A stretch of 64,000 nucleotides of DNA from JADJOY01 sp016713535 [NCBI: Deltaproteobacteria bacterium] (GTDB lineage: Bacteria > JADJOY01): contig JADJOY010000018.1 in assembly GCA_016713535.1 (NCBI GenBank), positions 1 through 64,000 of the forward strand, given 5' to 3'. Both the position numbers and the translations under genes were made by a program. Below, one piece after another: positions 1 to 8,028 of this stretch. Each line of letters starts with the position of its first letter. The first letter of the stretch is position 1. A model generated the notes under the pieces. That model worked only from the letters and a program-made list of their open reading frames with translations, did no database searches and was not told where the DNA came from.

Positions 1-1
1 G

Positions 2-415
2 TCCCGGGAGGCGGCGATGCGGACGCAGAGCCACGTCCGGAACAAGATGCTCGATGACCTGGCACGGCTCGGCCTTCGGCCCCGGCGGGTGCACGACACC
101 CGGCGCACCTTCATCACCCTGGCGCGGGTTGATGGTGCTCGGAAGGACGTGCTGGAGGCGGTGACGCACGGCCCCCGCGGCAACATCATGGACGCCTACA
201 CGACCTTGCCGTGGCCGACGCCTGTGAGGCGCCGTCCAGTGCCTCAACCTGCGTCGGGTCGGGGGCGAGATCGTCCGCCTTCGCCTGCGGCCAACGCGGC
301 TCGCGAAGAGCACGGCGATCGGGCGTCCGAACGGGTCGGAATCGGCCGAAGCCGACCCTCACCTTGTCACAAACCGTGTCACAAGCGTCGAAGCGCGCGC
401 CGTTCTCGTCCGTAA
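2..415 (+). pseudogene. Tyrosine recombinase (integrase) C-terminal fragment beside tmRNA
   Basis: The reading frame is already open at the window edge, so the N-terminal part lies outside. It carries the end of a tyrosine-recombinase catalytic domain: the HxxR box reads HDTRR (H near nt 92), followed about 25 residues later by THGPRGN and then the presumed nucleophile Tyr in DAYTTLPW (near nt 197). After PW the frame turns into arginine/proline-rich text. A more protein-like continuation (CLNLRRVGGEIVRLRLRP) lies in another frame from about nt 240, so the 3' end looks frameshifted or decayed. The gene converges on ssrA and stops close to the tmRNA 3' end, a classic island attachment site. 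Family identity rests on these motifs. Whether the full gene is functional cannot be seen. Confidence 0.72.
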
Positions 416-451
416 GGCATGGACTACACAGGCAATTTCGCGATCGACGAA

Positions 452-809
452 TGGTGGAGGCGGCGGGAATCGAACCCGCGTCCGAAGGTGCTCGATCCGA
501 GGCCTCTACACGCTTAGCTTCCCTTCCTTTGTCGTCGGCCTCGTCGCTGGGAAGCGAGCTCTCGGTCGACCAGCCCGATCTTTGATTTCGCTCGGCGTCG
601 GACGGGCGCGACGCCTTGCTAGCCCGCTATTTGCTCCGGCCGGGCCCGCGGGCGAGGACCGTCCAGAGGAATCACTGCGGGTTAGGCAGCGATCGCGTAA
701 GCAGAACCGTCGTTGGCGGTTGTAGTTTCCAGCCTTTATTACGAGGTGACCGGGACCCTCGGCGTGCCACCACGGACGTCATCACCCCCGTCGAGCCCAG
801 ATCGCCCCC
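452..809 (-). ncRNA. ssrA: Transfer-messenger RNA (tmRNA)
   Basis: The 5' end (nt 809 leftward) reads GGGGGCGATCTGGGCTCGAC, close to the tmRNA consensus. The 3' end (nt 462 to 452) is CGCCTCCACCA, with CCA encoded. The first seven bases pair completely with the last seven before ACCA (one G-U), forming the acceptor stem, and a T-arm GGTTCGATTCC precedes it. The length, 358 nt, is normal for one-piece tmRNA. The tag reading frame runs from the resume codon GCC at 717 to TAA at 682 and encodes ANDGSAYAIAA, an 11-residue proteolysis tag ending in Ala-Ala. tmRNA with SmpB rescues stalled ribosomes and marks the product for degradation. Confidence 0.96.
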
Positions 810-969
810 GTGGGTATCGATCGGGAAGAGGGGCTGCTGCGGCCGTTTCTCTTCCGTCTCTCCTTCGCTCACCGCCACGGCCGGGTGCCCGACGCCGGGT
901 CCTTCGCGTGTTGCGAGCCGGCTCAACGTAACACCGGCTTCCTCGAGCGCCAGGGTCCTCGGCCGCCGT

Positions 970-998
970 TTGGAGTGCGGGCGCGGGGTGACTAAATA
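970..998 (+). promoter_or_regulatory. Candidate sigma70 promoter of the Hsp70-like gene
   Basis: TTGGAG at 970-975 and TAAATA at 993-998 are separated by 17 bp, in one of the few AT-richer spots of this region. The start codon of the Hsp70-like gene follows about 45 bp downstream, with a GGGAGG ribosome site at about 1033-1038. Assigned by eye. Confidence 0.45.
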
Positions 999-1042
999 CC
1001 CTGACGCACGGGGCACGCGCTCCGTGGTGCGCGGGAGGCGGT

Positions 1043-2602
1043 ATGCGGCTGGGAATCGACTTCGGTACGACTCGGACGGTGGTGAGCGGCGCCCTCGGCG
1101 GGCGCTACCCCGTGATGTGCTTCGACGTGGGCGGGGTGTTCCGGGACTACCTGCCGGGCGCGGCGGCGGTGACGGACGACGGGGTGCTGGTCTACGGCTG
1201 GGAGGCGCGGGCGCTCCTCGCCGAGCGGCCCACCGAGGCGGTGCGCTCGATCAAGCGCGCGATCACGGGGCTCGCCCCTGACGAGCTCGTGCCGGGGCTC
1301 GAGGGCGCCGGCGTCACCGCGCTCGAGCTGGTCACGGGCTATCTCACGGCGCTCAAGCGCGCGATCGTCGAGCAGGGAAACCTCGACGTCCATCCCGGCG
1401 AGGCGCTCGAGGTGGTGGTGGCGGTGCCGGCCAACGCGTCGAGCCAGCAGCGCTACCTCACCCTCGAGGCGTTCACCCGCGCGGGCTTCGAGGTGCAGGC
1501 GCTCCTCAACGAGCCCACCGCGGCGGCGATCGAGTTCGCGCACCGGAACGCGGCCGGCCTCGGCCCGCGCAGCCCGAAGCGCTACGTGGTGGTCTACGAC
1601 CTCGGCGGCGGTACGTTCGACACCGCGGCGGTGTCGCTCGAGGGCCGGCGCTTCACGCTGCTCGCCAGCGAGGGCCTGCAGCGCCTCGGCGGCGACGACT
1701 TCGATCAGGTGATCCTCGACCTGGCCCTGGCGAAGGCGGGCGTGTCCGACCTCTCGCTCTCGTCGGTGGAGCGCGCCGGGCTGCTCGAGCTCTGCCGCGA
1801 GGCCAAGGAGACGCTCAAGCCCACCAGCCGGCGGCTCCTGATCGACCCGACCGCGGTGGGCGCGACGGCGATCCTCGGCAAGGATCCGATCGTCCTCGAT
1901 GCGGCCGACATCTACGCGGAAAGCCAGCCGCTCGTCGATCACACGCTCGAGCTCGTCGACACGCTCTTCGCGCACCTCGTCGAGCGCGGCATCGACCCGG
2001 AGTCGAGCCGCGAGCTCGGCGGGCTCTACCTGGTGGGTGGCTCGACGGCCTTCCCCGCGGTGGCGCGGGCGCTGCGCGCGCGCCATGGCCGCAAGATCCA
2101 GCTCGCGCCCGAGCCGCACGCCTCCACGGCGGTGGGCCTCGCCGTCGCGGGCGATCCGGCGGCGCACGTGTTCGTGCGCGAGGCGCCGACCCGCCACCTC
2201 GGCGTGTGGCGCGAGGCCGCCGAGGGCCGCGACAAGGTCTTCGATCTGATCCTGAGCAAGGACACGGCGGCGCCGCCCGAGGGTGGCGCGATGGTCGTCG
2301 AGCGCAGCTACCACCCGCGCCACAGCGTCGGCCACCTGCGCTTCCTCGAGTGCGCGGCGCTCGATCCCGATCAGCAGCCGGCCGGCGACGTGACGCCGCT
2401 CGACCGCGTGGTCTTCCCGTACGATCCGGCGCTCGCCGAGAGCGCCGACCTCGCCGAGCGCGAGGTCGAGGCCAACGCGGCCCTCGAGGCGGAGGAGATC
2501 CGCGAGGTCTACACCTACGCCGCCGACGGCACGGTCACGATCGCGATCGAGAACCGCACCCACGGCTACCGGCGCAGCTTCGTGCTCGGCGTCGCGCGCT
2601 GA
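1043..2602 (+). CDS. Hsp70 family (DnaK-like) ATPase without helical lid
   Basis: A 519-residue cytoplasmic protein of the Hsp70/actin ATPase fold. Seen motifs: phosphate-1 loop LGIDFGTTRTVV at the extreme N-terminus, the VAVPANASSQQR segment typical of Hsp70, phosphate-2 YDLGGGTFDTA near residue 190, and adenosine motif LYLVGGSTAFPAVARAL near residue 330. After the roughly 375-residue ATPase domain only about 140 residues remain. That is enough for a beta-sandwich-like part but not for the alpha-helical lid of DnaK (about 640 residues). It is therefore a short Hsp70 paralogue rather than housekeeping DnaK, and no dnaJ or grpE lies nearby. ATG at 1043 follows GGGAGG at proper spacing. The client is unknown. 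Such short forms usually have specialised roles, which is inference here. Confidence 0.88.
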   Translation: MRLGIDFGTTRTVVSGALGGRYPVMCFDVGGVFRDYLPGAAAVTDDGVLVYGWEARALLAERPTEAVRSIKRAITGLAPDELVPGLEGAGVTALELVTGYLTALKRAIVEQGNLDVHPGEALEVVVAVPANASSQQRYLTLEAFTRAGFEVQALLNEPTAAAIEFAHRNAAGLGPRSPKRYVVVYDLGGGTFDTAAVSLEGRRFTLLASEGLQRLGGDDFDQVILDLALAKAGVSDLSLSSVERAGLLELCREAKETLKPTSRRLLIDPTAVGATAILGKDPIVLDAADIYAESQPLVDHTLELVDTLFAHLVERGIDPESSRELGGLYLVGGSTAFPAVARALRARHGRKIQLAPEPHASTAVGLAVAGDPAAHVFVREAPTRHLGVWREAAEGRDKVFDLILSKDTAAPPEGGAMVVERSYHPRHSVGHLRFLECAALDPDQQPAGDVTPLDRVVFPYDPALAESADLAEREVEANAALEAEEIREVYTYAADGTVTIAIENRTHGYRRSFVLGVAR

Positions 2603-2627
2603 GCGCAACGGCGCCGCTCGCTCGTCC

Positions 2628-3854
2628 ATGTCGCGACCGCTTCCCCTGCCGTGGCCGGCGCGGGCGCTGAACGGGCTCGGGCGGGCGAGCGGGCGCCTGG
2701 GTTTCCCCGTCCGTCGGTTCGAGCCCGAGCGGCTGCTCGCGGCGGCGTGCCGGGCGACCGGCCTCGATGATTTCGGCGAGACGGACTTCCGCGAGGGGCT
2801 CACGCGGCTGTGCGCTTCGCTCGAGGGCGACGCGCACCTGAGCGCGGTGGGCCGCCTGGGTCTCTGGGAGCAGGTCGTCGGCTCGCTCGCGACCCGCCTG
2901 CACCGCGTGGCCGCGCGGCGCGATCCGAAACGCAAGGCGAGCGGGCTGGTCGCGCCGCTCATCGTCGTGGGGCTGCCACGCTCCGGCACCACCCACCTGC
3001 ATCGCTTGCTCGCCCATCTGCCGGACGCGCGGGCGCTGCGCTACTTCGAGGTCCGCCATCCGCTCGCCGCTCCGGGGCCCGACCGCCGCCGCGAGCAGAC
3101 CGCGCGCGAGCTGGCGCGGATCAAGAGGCTCGTCCCGGATCTCGACGCCAAGCACTTCATCGACGTCGACGAGCCCGAGGAGTGCATCTTCCTGCTCGCG
3201 AGCAGCCTGCGCAGTCCGTCGTTCTGGATGCTCGCGCCGGTCTACGGCTACCTCGAGTGGCTGCGGACGGCCGATCTGGCGCCGGCTTACTCCACCTATC
3301 GCGAGCACCTCGAGCTCTTCCAGGCCGAGAGCCCGGGCTCGCGCCTCACGCTCAAGGCACCGGCGCACACCCGGGCGCTCGGGGAGCTCGCGACGGCCCT
3401 GCCGGAGGCGTGTTTCGTGCAGACGCATCGCGACCCGCTACCGGTGATCGGCAGCGTGAACAGCCTGTTCGCGACGTTCTTCTCGCTGGCGAGCGAGGCC
3501 CCCGATCTGCCGCGGATGGCGCGCACCAACCTCGAGCTGCTGGCCGACCTGGTGGACCGGGCGGACGCGGTGCGCGAGCGCCTCGGCGACCGGGTCCTCG
3601 ACGTGGACTACGACGCACTCGTCGCCGAGCCGGTCGCGACGGTGGAGCGGATCGCGCGCCACTTCGGCCTGCGCTGGGACGCGGCGGCGGAGCGCGCGCT
3701 GGAGGCGGTCGCTGGCGATCGCGAGCAGCATCGGCACGGCAAGCACGCGTACGACGTCGCGGAGTTCGGGCTCTCGCGCGCCGAGGTGGAACGCCGCTTC
3801 AGCCGCTATCGGGCGCGCCACCTCGGCGAGAACCACCACGACACGGCGGAGTGA
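2628..3854 (+). CDS. Sulfotransferase family protein
   Basis: A 408-residue protein predicted to transfer a sulfuryl group from PAPS to a hydroxyl or amine of an unknown acceptor. The 5'-phosphosulfate-binding loop is GLPRSGTT (residues 115-122), preceded by a hydrophobic strand (PLIVV). A 3'-phosphate-binding region, QTHRDPLPVIGSVNSLF, follows near residue 265, with the conserved Arg/Ser arrangement. Length and spacing match the Sulfotransfer_3-like bacterial family. It starts 25 bp after the Hsp70-like gene without an obvious ribosome site, so translation may be coupled. No PAPS synthesis genes are in view. Such enzymes are frequent in marine and myxobacterial genomes, where acceptors are often lipids or glycans. 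Confidence 0.85.
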   Translation: MSRPLPLPWPARALNGLGRASGRLGFPVRRFEPERLLAAACRATGLDDFGETDFREGLTRLCASLEGDAHLSAVGRLGLWEQVVGSLATRLHRVAARRDPKRKASGLVAPLIVVGLPRSGTTHLHRLLAHLPDARALRYFEVRHPLAAPGPDRRREQTARELARIKRLVPDLDAKHFIDVDEPEECIFLLASSLRSPSFWMLAPVYGYLEWLRTADLAPAYSTYREHLELFQAESPGSRLTLKAPAHTRALGELATALPEACFVQTHRDPLPVIGSVNSLFATFFSLASEAPDLPRMARTNLELLADLVDRADAVRERLGDRVLDVDYDALVAEPVATVERIARHFGLRWDAAAERALEAVAGDREQHRHGKHAYDVAEFGLSRAEVERRFSRYRARHLGENHHDTAE

Positions 3855-3921
3855 GCGGACCGCTCGACGGCCGTCCGACACTCGGCGCGTGTCCCGCCGT
3901 GCCGCGCGGCTCGTGCGCCGG

Positions 3922-4188
3922 TCACTTCGCCGCGGCGAGCAGCTTGTCGACGAGCGCCACGTAGGCGTTCATGGCGTCGTCCTTCGAGGTGCCCTTCTTC
4001 TTCGCCCACTGGTCGAACTTCGCGCGCGCCACGAAGTCCATCATGCCGGGGCGCTTGCCGCTCGCGTCTCCGGCGCTGCCCTGCTTGTAGAGCGCGTAGA
4101 GCTCGAGGAGCGTGTCGTTGTCGGGGCGCTCGGGGAGCGTCTTCACGCGCTCCTGGGCGTCGGCGAATCGCTGGGCGAGATCACTCAT
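3922..4188 (-). CDS. Acyl-CoA-binding protein (ACBP)
   Basis: An 88-residue cytoplasmic protein matching the four-helix ACBP fold in length and landmarks: MSDLAQRFADAQERVKTLPE at the start, LYALYKQGSAGDA (the YxLYKQxxxG signature), GKRPGMMDFVARAKFDQWAK and SKDDAMNAYVALVDKLL. The Tyr/Lys residues that contact CoA and the acyl chain are present. It binds long-chain acyl-CoA esters and buffers their pool, which suits the acyl-CoA dehydrogenases 1-3 kb away. ATG at 4188 is fixed by a strong AAGGAG seven bases upstream. A longer frame is possible but adds an arginine/proline-rich non-homologous stretch. Confidence 0.93.
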   Translation of the reverse strand: MSDLAQRFADAQERVKTLPERPDNDTLLELYALYKQGSAGDASGKRPGMMDFVARAKFDQWAKKKGTSKDDAMNAYVALVDKLLAAAK

Positions 4189-4281
4189 CGGAATCTCCTT
4201 CCCGGATGGTAGGCCGGAGGCGAAGGTAGCACGCGGGATCGGCGCGGGCCTGCCCGGGCGCACGGGCGAGGAGGCGGGATC

Positions 4282-4800
4282 GTGAAGCTGCTACGTCTGG
4301 TGGTGCTGGTGCTCGGAGTCTCGGTCGGCTGCGCGTCGCAGCCGCCGCTCGCGACCGTGCCGCACGTCGACCTGCCGCGCTTCATGGGCGACTGGTACGT
4401 GATCGCGAACATCCCCACGTGGGTGGAGAAGGGTGCTCACAACGCGGTCGAGAGCTACGCGCTCGCTCCCGACGGCACCATCGCCACCACGTTCACCTTC
4501 CGCGACGGCGCCTTCGACGGGCCCGAGAAGCGCTACACGCCAGTCGGCACGGTGGTGGACACCGCGACCAACTCCACCTGGGACATGCAGTTCGTGTGGC
4601 CGATCCAGGCCGAGTACCTGATCGTCTACCTGGACGACGGCTACACGCGCACGATCATCGGCCGTAGCGCGCGCGACTACGTGTGGCTGATGGCGCGCAC
4701 GCCGACGATCGCGGACGCCGAATACGCCGAGCTCCTGAAGCGCATCGGCGACATGGGCTACGACGTGAGCAAGGTCGAGAAGGTGCCGCAGCGCTGGTGA
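4282..4800 (+). CDS. Lipocalin family lipoprotein (Blc-like)
   Basis: A 172-residue outer-membrane-type lipoprotein. A hydrophobic signal (LLRLVVLVLGVSVG) ends in a lipobox with Cys17. The mature part begins with the lipocalin GxW motif in FMGDWYVIANIPTW and continues with the strand pattern of bacterial lipocalins (NAVESYAL, TTFTFRDGAFDGPEKRY, WPIQAEYLIVYLDDGYTRTIIGRS, DYVWLMARTP). The C-terminal helix reads YAELLKRIGDMGYDVSKVEKV. Members bind lysophospholipids or fatty acids in the periplasm. The start is GTG at 4282, because no upstream start keeps the signal peptide intact. It is divergent from the ACBP gene, so a shared lipid-related promoter region lies between 4189 and 4281. Confidence 0.9.
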   Translation: MKLLRLVVLVLGVSVGCASQPPLATVPHVDLPRFMGDWYVIANIPTWVEKGAHNAVESYALAPDGTIATTFTFRDGAFDGPEKRYTPVGTVVDTATNSTWDMQFVWPIQAEYLIVYLDDGYTRTIIGRSARDYVWLMARTPTIADAEYAELLKRIGDMGYDVSKVEKVPQRW

Positions 4801-4819
4801 GGGACGGGGCCGGCCTGGC

Positions 4820-4892
4820 CTGGAGGGCGGCCGCTTCGTCGGCCGCCCCAGGTCGTTCCGGGGGTCGTCGACGAAGCGACGACCCTCCAGCC
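4820..4892. repeat. Paired palindromic hairpins (CTTCGT loop)
   Basis: Two adjacent hairpins between the lipocalin and an acyl-CoA dehydrogenase. The first has stem GGCGGCCG with loop CTTCGT. The second has stem GGTCGTCG with loop ACGAAG (CTTCGT on the other strand). Both are flanked by TGGAGGG or CCCTCCAG. A similar pair recurs at 27041-27125 and a single hairpin at 11391-11420. There is no T-run, so this is not a simple terminator. Confidence 0.8.
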
Positions 4893-4908
4893 GGTCGCGG
4901 GTCCGTGT

Positions 4909-6111
4909 TCAGCGCAGCTCGGAGCTCGATTTGCCGAGCAGGCGGCGTGACACGACCAGCAACTGGATCTGCTGGGTGCCCTCGAAGATGTCGAGGATCT
5001 TCGAGTCGCGCGCCCACTTCTCGAGCAGCTCTCGCTCGGCGTAGCCGGCGCTGCCGCAGAGCTCCACACAGCGCAGCGTGATGGCGTTGGCGACGCGCCC
5101 GGCCTTGGCCCTCGCCATCGACGCTTCCATCGAGTTGGGCTTGCCGTTGTCGGCCATCCACGCCGCGCGCAGCGTGAGCCGCCGCGCCGCCTCGAGCTCG
5201 GCCTCCATGCGCAAGAGCTCGGCCCCGGCGGCGCTCTGATTGAACGCGGCGCTCTCGTAGCGCGCCTCGACGCCTTCCTTGGCGAGCAGCTCGCGGGTGA
5301 GGTCGAGCGACGCGCGCGCCACCCCGATCGCCATCGCCGCCACCACCGGGCGCGTGTTGTCGAAGGTCTGCATCACGCCGGCGAAGCTCTTCTCGGTGTC
5401 GATCTCCGGGCTGCCGAGGATGTTGTCCCTGGGGATCCGGCACTCCTCGAAGGCGATCGTCGCGGTGTCGGAGGCGCGGATGCCGAGCTTTTTCTCGAGG
5501 CCCACCACGGTCATGCCGGGTGTCCCCTTCTCGACCACGAACGACTTGATGGCCGCGCGTCCGAGCTTGGGATCCAGCGTTGCCCACACCACCACCGCGT
5601 CGCAGCGCTCGCCGGCGGTGACGTAGATCTTCTGGCCGTTGAGCACCCAGTGGTCGCCGTCCTGGCGCGCGGTGGTGCGGATCGCCGCCGAGTCCGAGCC
5701 CGCCTCCGGCTCGGTGATCGCCATCGACGCCCACTTGCCCGCGAAGCGCTTGCGCTGGTCGTCGGTGGCGACGGCGCTGATCGCCGAGTTGCCGAGCCCC
5801 TGGCGCGGGATCGTGAGCGCCAGCCCCACGTCGCCCCAGCACAGCTCCGTCAGCCCGAGCACGGTGGCCATGTTGCTGCCGTTACGGACCCCGCTCTCGC
5901 CGCCGCTCTCGCGGCGGAGCTGACCGGCGCCCACCTCGGTGCCGCCCGCCTCGTTCATCCCCTCCATGAGCGACGCGAGCATGTCGAGCTCGACCGGGTA
6001 GGTGTGCTCGGCGAGGTCGTACTTGCGGGAGATCGGCCGGAAGAAGTTGGCCGCCACCTGGTACGACTGCTCGACGAACGCGCGGAACTTGCGGGGTGTC
6101 TCGAGGTTCAT
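4909..6111 (-). CDS. Acyl-CoA dehydrogenase
   Basis: About 400 residues with the three-domain acyl-CoA dehydrogenase layout: an N-terminal helical domain (VEQSYQVAANFFRPISRKYD), the FAD/substrate strand motif WASMAITEPEAGSDSAAIRT, and the C-terminal helical domain ending RDSKILDIFEGTQQIQLL. The Glu of FEGT is the expected catalytic base of the MCAD-type family. It oxidises acyl-CoA to 2-enoyl-CoA and passes electrons to ETF. The chain length is not readable from sequence. ATG at 6111 gives MNLETPRKFR. An in-frame GTG seven codons upstream is an alternative. It lies 79 bp downstream of a second acyl-CoA dehydrogenase on the same strand, so the two are probably co-transcribed. Confidence 0.93.
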   Translation of the reverse strand: MNLETPRKFRAFVEQSYQVAANFFRPISRKYDLAEHTYPVELDMLASLMEGMNEAGGTEVGAGQLRRESGGESGVRNGSNMATVLGLTELCWGDVGLALTIPRQGLGNSAISAVATDDQRKRFAGKWASMAITEPEAGSDSAAIRTTARQDGDHWVLNGQKIYVTAGERCDAVVVWATLDPKLGRAAIKSFVVEKGTPGMTVVGLEKKLGIRASDTATIAFEECRIPRDNILGSPEIDTEKSFAGVMQTFDNTRPVVAAMAIGVARASLDLTRELLAKEGVEARYESAAFNQSAAGAELLRMEAELEAARRLTLRAAWMADNGKPNSMEASMARAKAGRVANAITLRCVELCGSAGYAERELLEKWARDSKILDIFEGTQQIQLLVVSRRLLGKSSSELR

Positions 6112-6190
6112 GGCTGCCGTCCCGTTGTCCACCGAGGTTGGGTAGGGGCGGGCCCTGCGCCCGCCCGCAGCGACACACCGCCGGTCGCGC

Positions 6191-7512
6191 TCACACCAAG
6201 AGCCCGCCCTCGGCGATGCCGATGGCGCGCAGGTGCCGGTACCAGAGCTCGACGGGGTGCTCCTTCACGAAGCCGTGCCCGCCCAGAAGCTGGACGCCGT
6301 TGGTGCCGATCTCCATGCCCTTCTCGGCGGCCTGCGCGCGCGCCAGCGCCGCCTCGCGGCGGAAGCTCTGGCCGTGCTCGGCGCGGCTCGCCGCGCGGTA
6401 GAGCACCAGCCGCAGGCCGTCGAGCTCGATCGCGATGTTGGCGATCATGAACGCCACCGACTGGCGGTTGGTGATCGGCTCGCCGAACGCGACGCGCTCG
6501 TTGCAATACGGGATCACGTAGTCGAGGACGGCCTGGCCGCAGCCGACCGCGAGCGCGCTCCACGCCATGCGCGCACGATCGATGACGGTCGCGTAGTCGA
6601 GGGCCGGCTCGTCGCCGCCGAGCAGCGCGTCCCGTGGCACCGCGACGTCGTCGAGGTGAAGGCGCCCGAGGTCGGCGGAGCGCAGGCCCATCGACGGGTC
6701 GGGCTCGAGCGTCACTCCGTTCGTGCCTCGCTCCACCAGGAAGAGCCGCGGCCCGGCGCCCTCGAGGTCGGCGGCCACCAGCAGGAGCTGCGCGCTCTTC
6801 GCCCACGGCACCATCGCCTTCTCGCCACTCAGCACGAAGCCCTCGCCACTGCGGCGCGCCTTTGTGGCGAGCCGGTGCGCGTCGAAGAGCGGCCGCGGCT
6901 CGACCAGCGCGAACGCCGCGGCGAAGGGCTTCTCCTCGGCGAACGCCGCGAGGTACTTGGCTTGCTGCGCCGCGGTCCCGCCGTCGACCAGCGCGTGGAT
7001 CACGGCGAGCGGCGCGGCGGCGGCGAACGCGAGCCCCATGTCGCCGCGCGCCAGCTCCTCGAGCACCAGCACGTTGGTGAGCGGCGAGCGCTCGCCAGCC
7101 ATGCCGCCGAACGCCTCGGGGATCGCCATCAGGCGTACGCCCAGCTCGTCGAAGCGCTCGAGGAACCCGTCGGGGGGCGCGCACGCTTCGTCGGCCTTGG
7201 CTGCGGCGGGCCGCACCACGTCGTCGGTGAACTGCTTCACCGACTCGCGGATCATCGTCTGCTCGTCGGTGAGGCTCAGATCGAAGAGGTCGGGGCGCTT
7301 GGGCGGCCCGGCCAGCCGCTCCGGCGCCGCCTTGGGCGAGCCGCTCGCGAACGTGCGGCTCGCGACGGCGGCGCCCTGGAACGCCGCCTTGGCTCCTTTG
7401 CGCAGCATCCGCTCGGCGGCTTGCGCAGGTTCCAGCGTGCGGCGAGATCGGAGCCGGCGAACCAGCCGAGCACCCGAAGCCCTACTCCCATGGCCTTGGC
7501 GGACGCGCTCAT
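6191..7512 (-). CDS. Acyl-CoA dehydrogenase, N-terminus split by a one-base frameshift
   Basis: The main frame (6191-7408) encodes acyl-CoA dehydrogenase domains: LTDEQTMIRESVKQFTDDVV, LEELARGDMGLAFAAAAPL, FALVEPRPLFDAHRLATKA, GFVLSGEKAMVPWAK and ITNRQSVAFMIANIAIELDG. The end is AIGIAEGGLLV, where Glu fills the catalytic-base position. The usual N-terminal extension is found in the next frame from ATG at 7512 (MSASAKAMGVGLRVLGWFAG). Adding one base near 7418 joins it smoothly (NLRKPAERMLRKG), giving about 440 residues. The ATG follows a GGGGGGAAGG stretch. The FAD-site motif PRPLFDAH departs from the usual TEPEAGSD, so substrate or activity may differ from its neighbour. It is first in the two-gene operon with 4909-6111. 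Confidence 0.85.
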
Positions 7513-7546
7513 CCCTTCCCCCCTCGAGTGACCGCCGGTCCGAGCC

Positions 7547-7804
7547 TCAAGCAGCTCGGCGCCGCGAAACATGCGGATTGGAATCGGTTTTCCGAGTCTT
7601 GTCCACGACGGTTAGCGTCACCACACTGGCGCCGCGGTGGAACCCGCGGCTGGGTGTGCGCGGACGCGCCAGGTCGTGGAGGGGATGGCGGGGGTGAGTG
7701 ACACCCGCGGCGGCCCAGCTCGGCGCGAAGGTGCTCCATCGCTCGACGAGAGCGGCGCCGAGCTCGGCGCCCAGCGCGTTCCAGCGTTCGGTGAACGATT
7801 TCAT
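7547..7804 (-). CDS. Small hypothetical protein behind a strong promoter
   Basis: An 85-residue frame with no family I can recognise. The start, MKSFTERWNALGAELGAALV, looks like an amphipathic helix. The rest is basic and may include a frame error. The case for a real gene is its expression signals: AAAGGAG eight bases before ATG 7804, and a good sigma70 promoter with an AT tract upstream. It lies just upstream of the acyl-CoA dehydrogenase pair on the same strand, so the promoter could serve that operon and this frame could be a leader gene. Confidence 0.5.
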   Translation of the reverse strand: MKSFTERWNALGAELGAALVERWSTFAPSWAAAGVTHPRHPLHDLARPRTPSRGFHRGASVVTLTVVDKTRKTDSNPHVSRRRAA

Positions 7805-7871
7805 GGGTATCTCCTTTCGGGCGGTGCGTTGCTCGCCGGTTCCGCGAGTGGCCACCCGTCGTGTCTCGCAC

Positions 7872-7920
7872 AATCTAGTGTGACACCGCACGATGTCAAG
7901 GTCGTCGCATGAAAAAAAAA
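7872..7920 (-). promoter_or_regulatory. Strong sigma70 promoter with AT-tract and palindromic operator
   Basis: On the minus strand, -35 TTGACA (7899-7894) and -10 TAGATT (7877-7872) are 16 bp apart. An A/T run at 7912-7920 sits about 47-55 bp upstream of the expected start, where UP elements lie. GTGTGACAC (7878-7886) lies in the spacer, and TGACA (7881-7885) and TGTCA (7894-7898) form an inverted pair over the -35. This is unusually consensus-like for such a GC-rich genome and suggests strong, repressible transcription of the leftward genes. Confidence 0.7.
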
Positions 7921-8028
7921 CCCGGCGAACCCGACCGAGGCCCGATGGAGAGATCGTGTGCGGCCGCGTAGGATGCGCGCGACGCGACATCCATCCGGCA
8001 TCGGAGCGGGCGCGGGAGCGACGGCGCG

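Noticed and set aside
211-585. 124-residue plus-strand frame containing the familiar VEAAGIEPAS string
   Set aside because: It is translated from the antisense of the tmRNA gene; this peptide string is a well-known annotation artefact of tmRNA and tRNA complements.
4801-4908. Hairpins as rho-independent terminators
   Set aside because: Strong stems but no following T-run on either strand, and the same hairpins occur in tandem and upstream of genes.
7912-7920. Poly-A/T run as a transcription terminator
   Set aside because: No convincing stem precedes it on either strand. Its position fits an UP-like element for the minus-strand promoter better.
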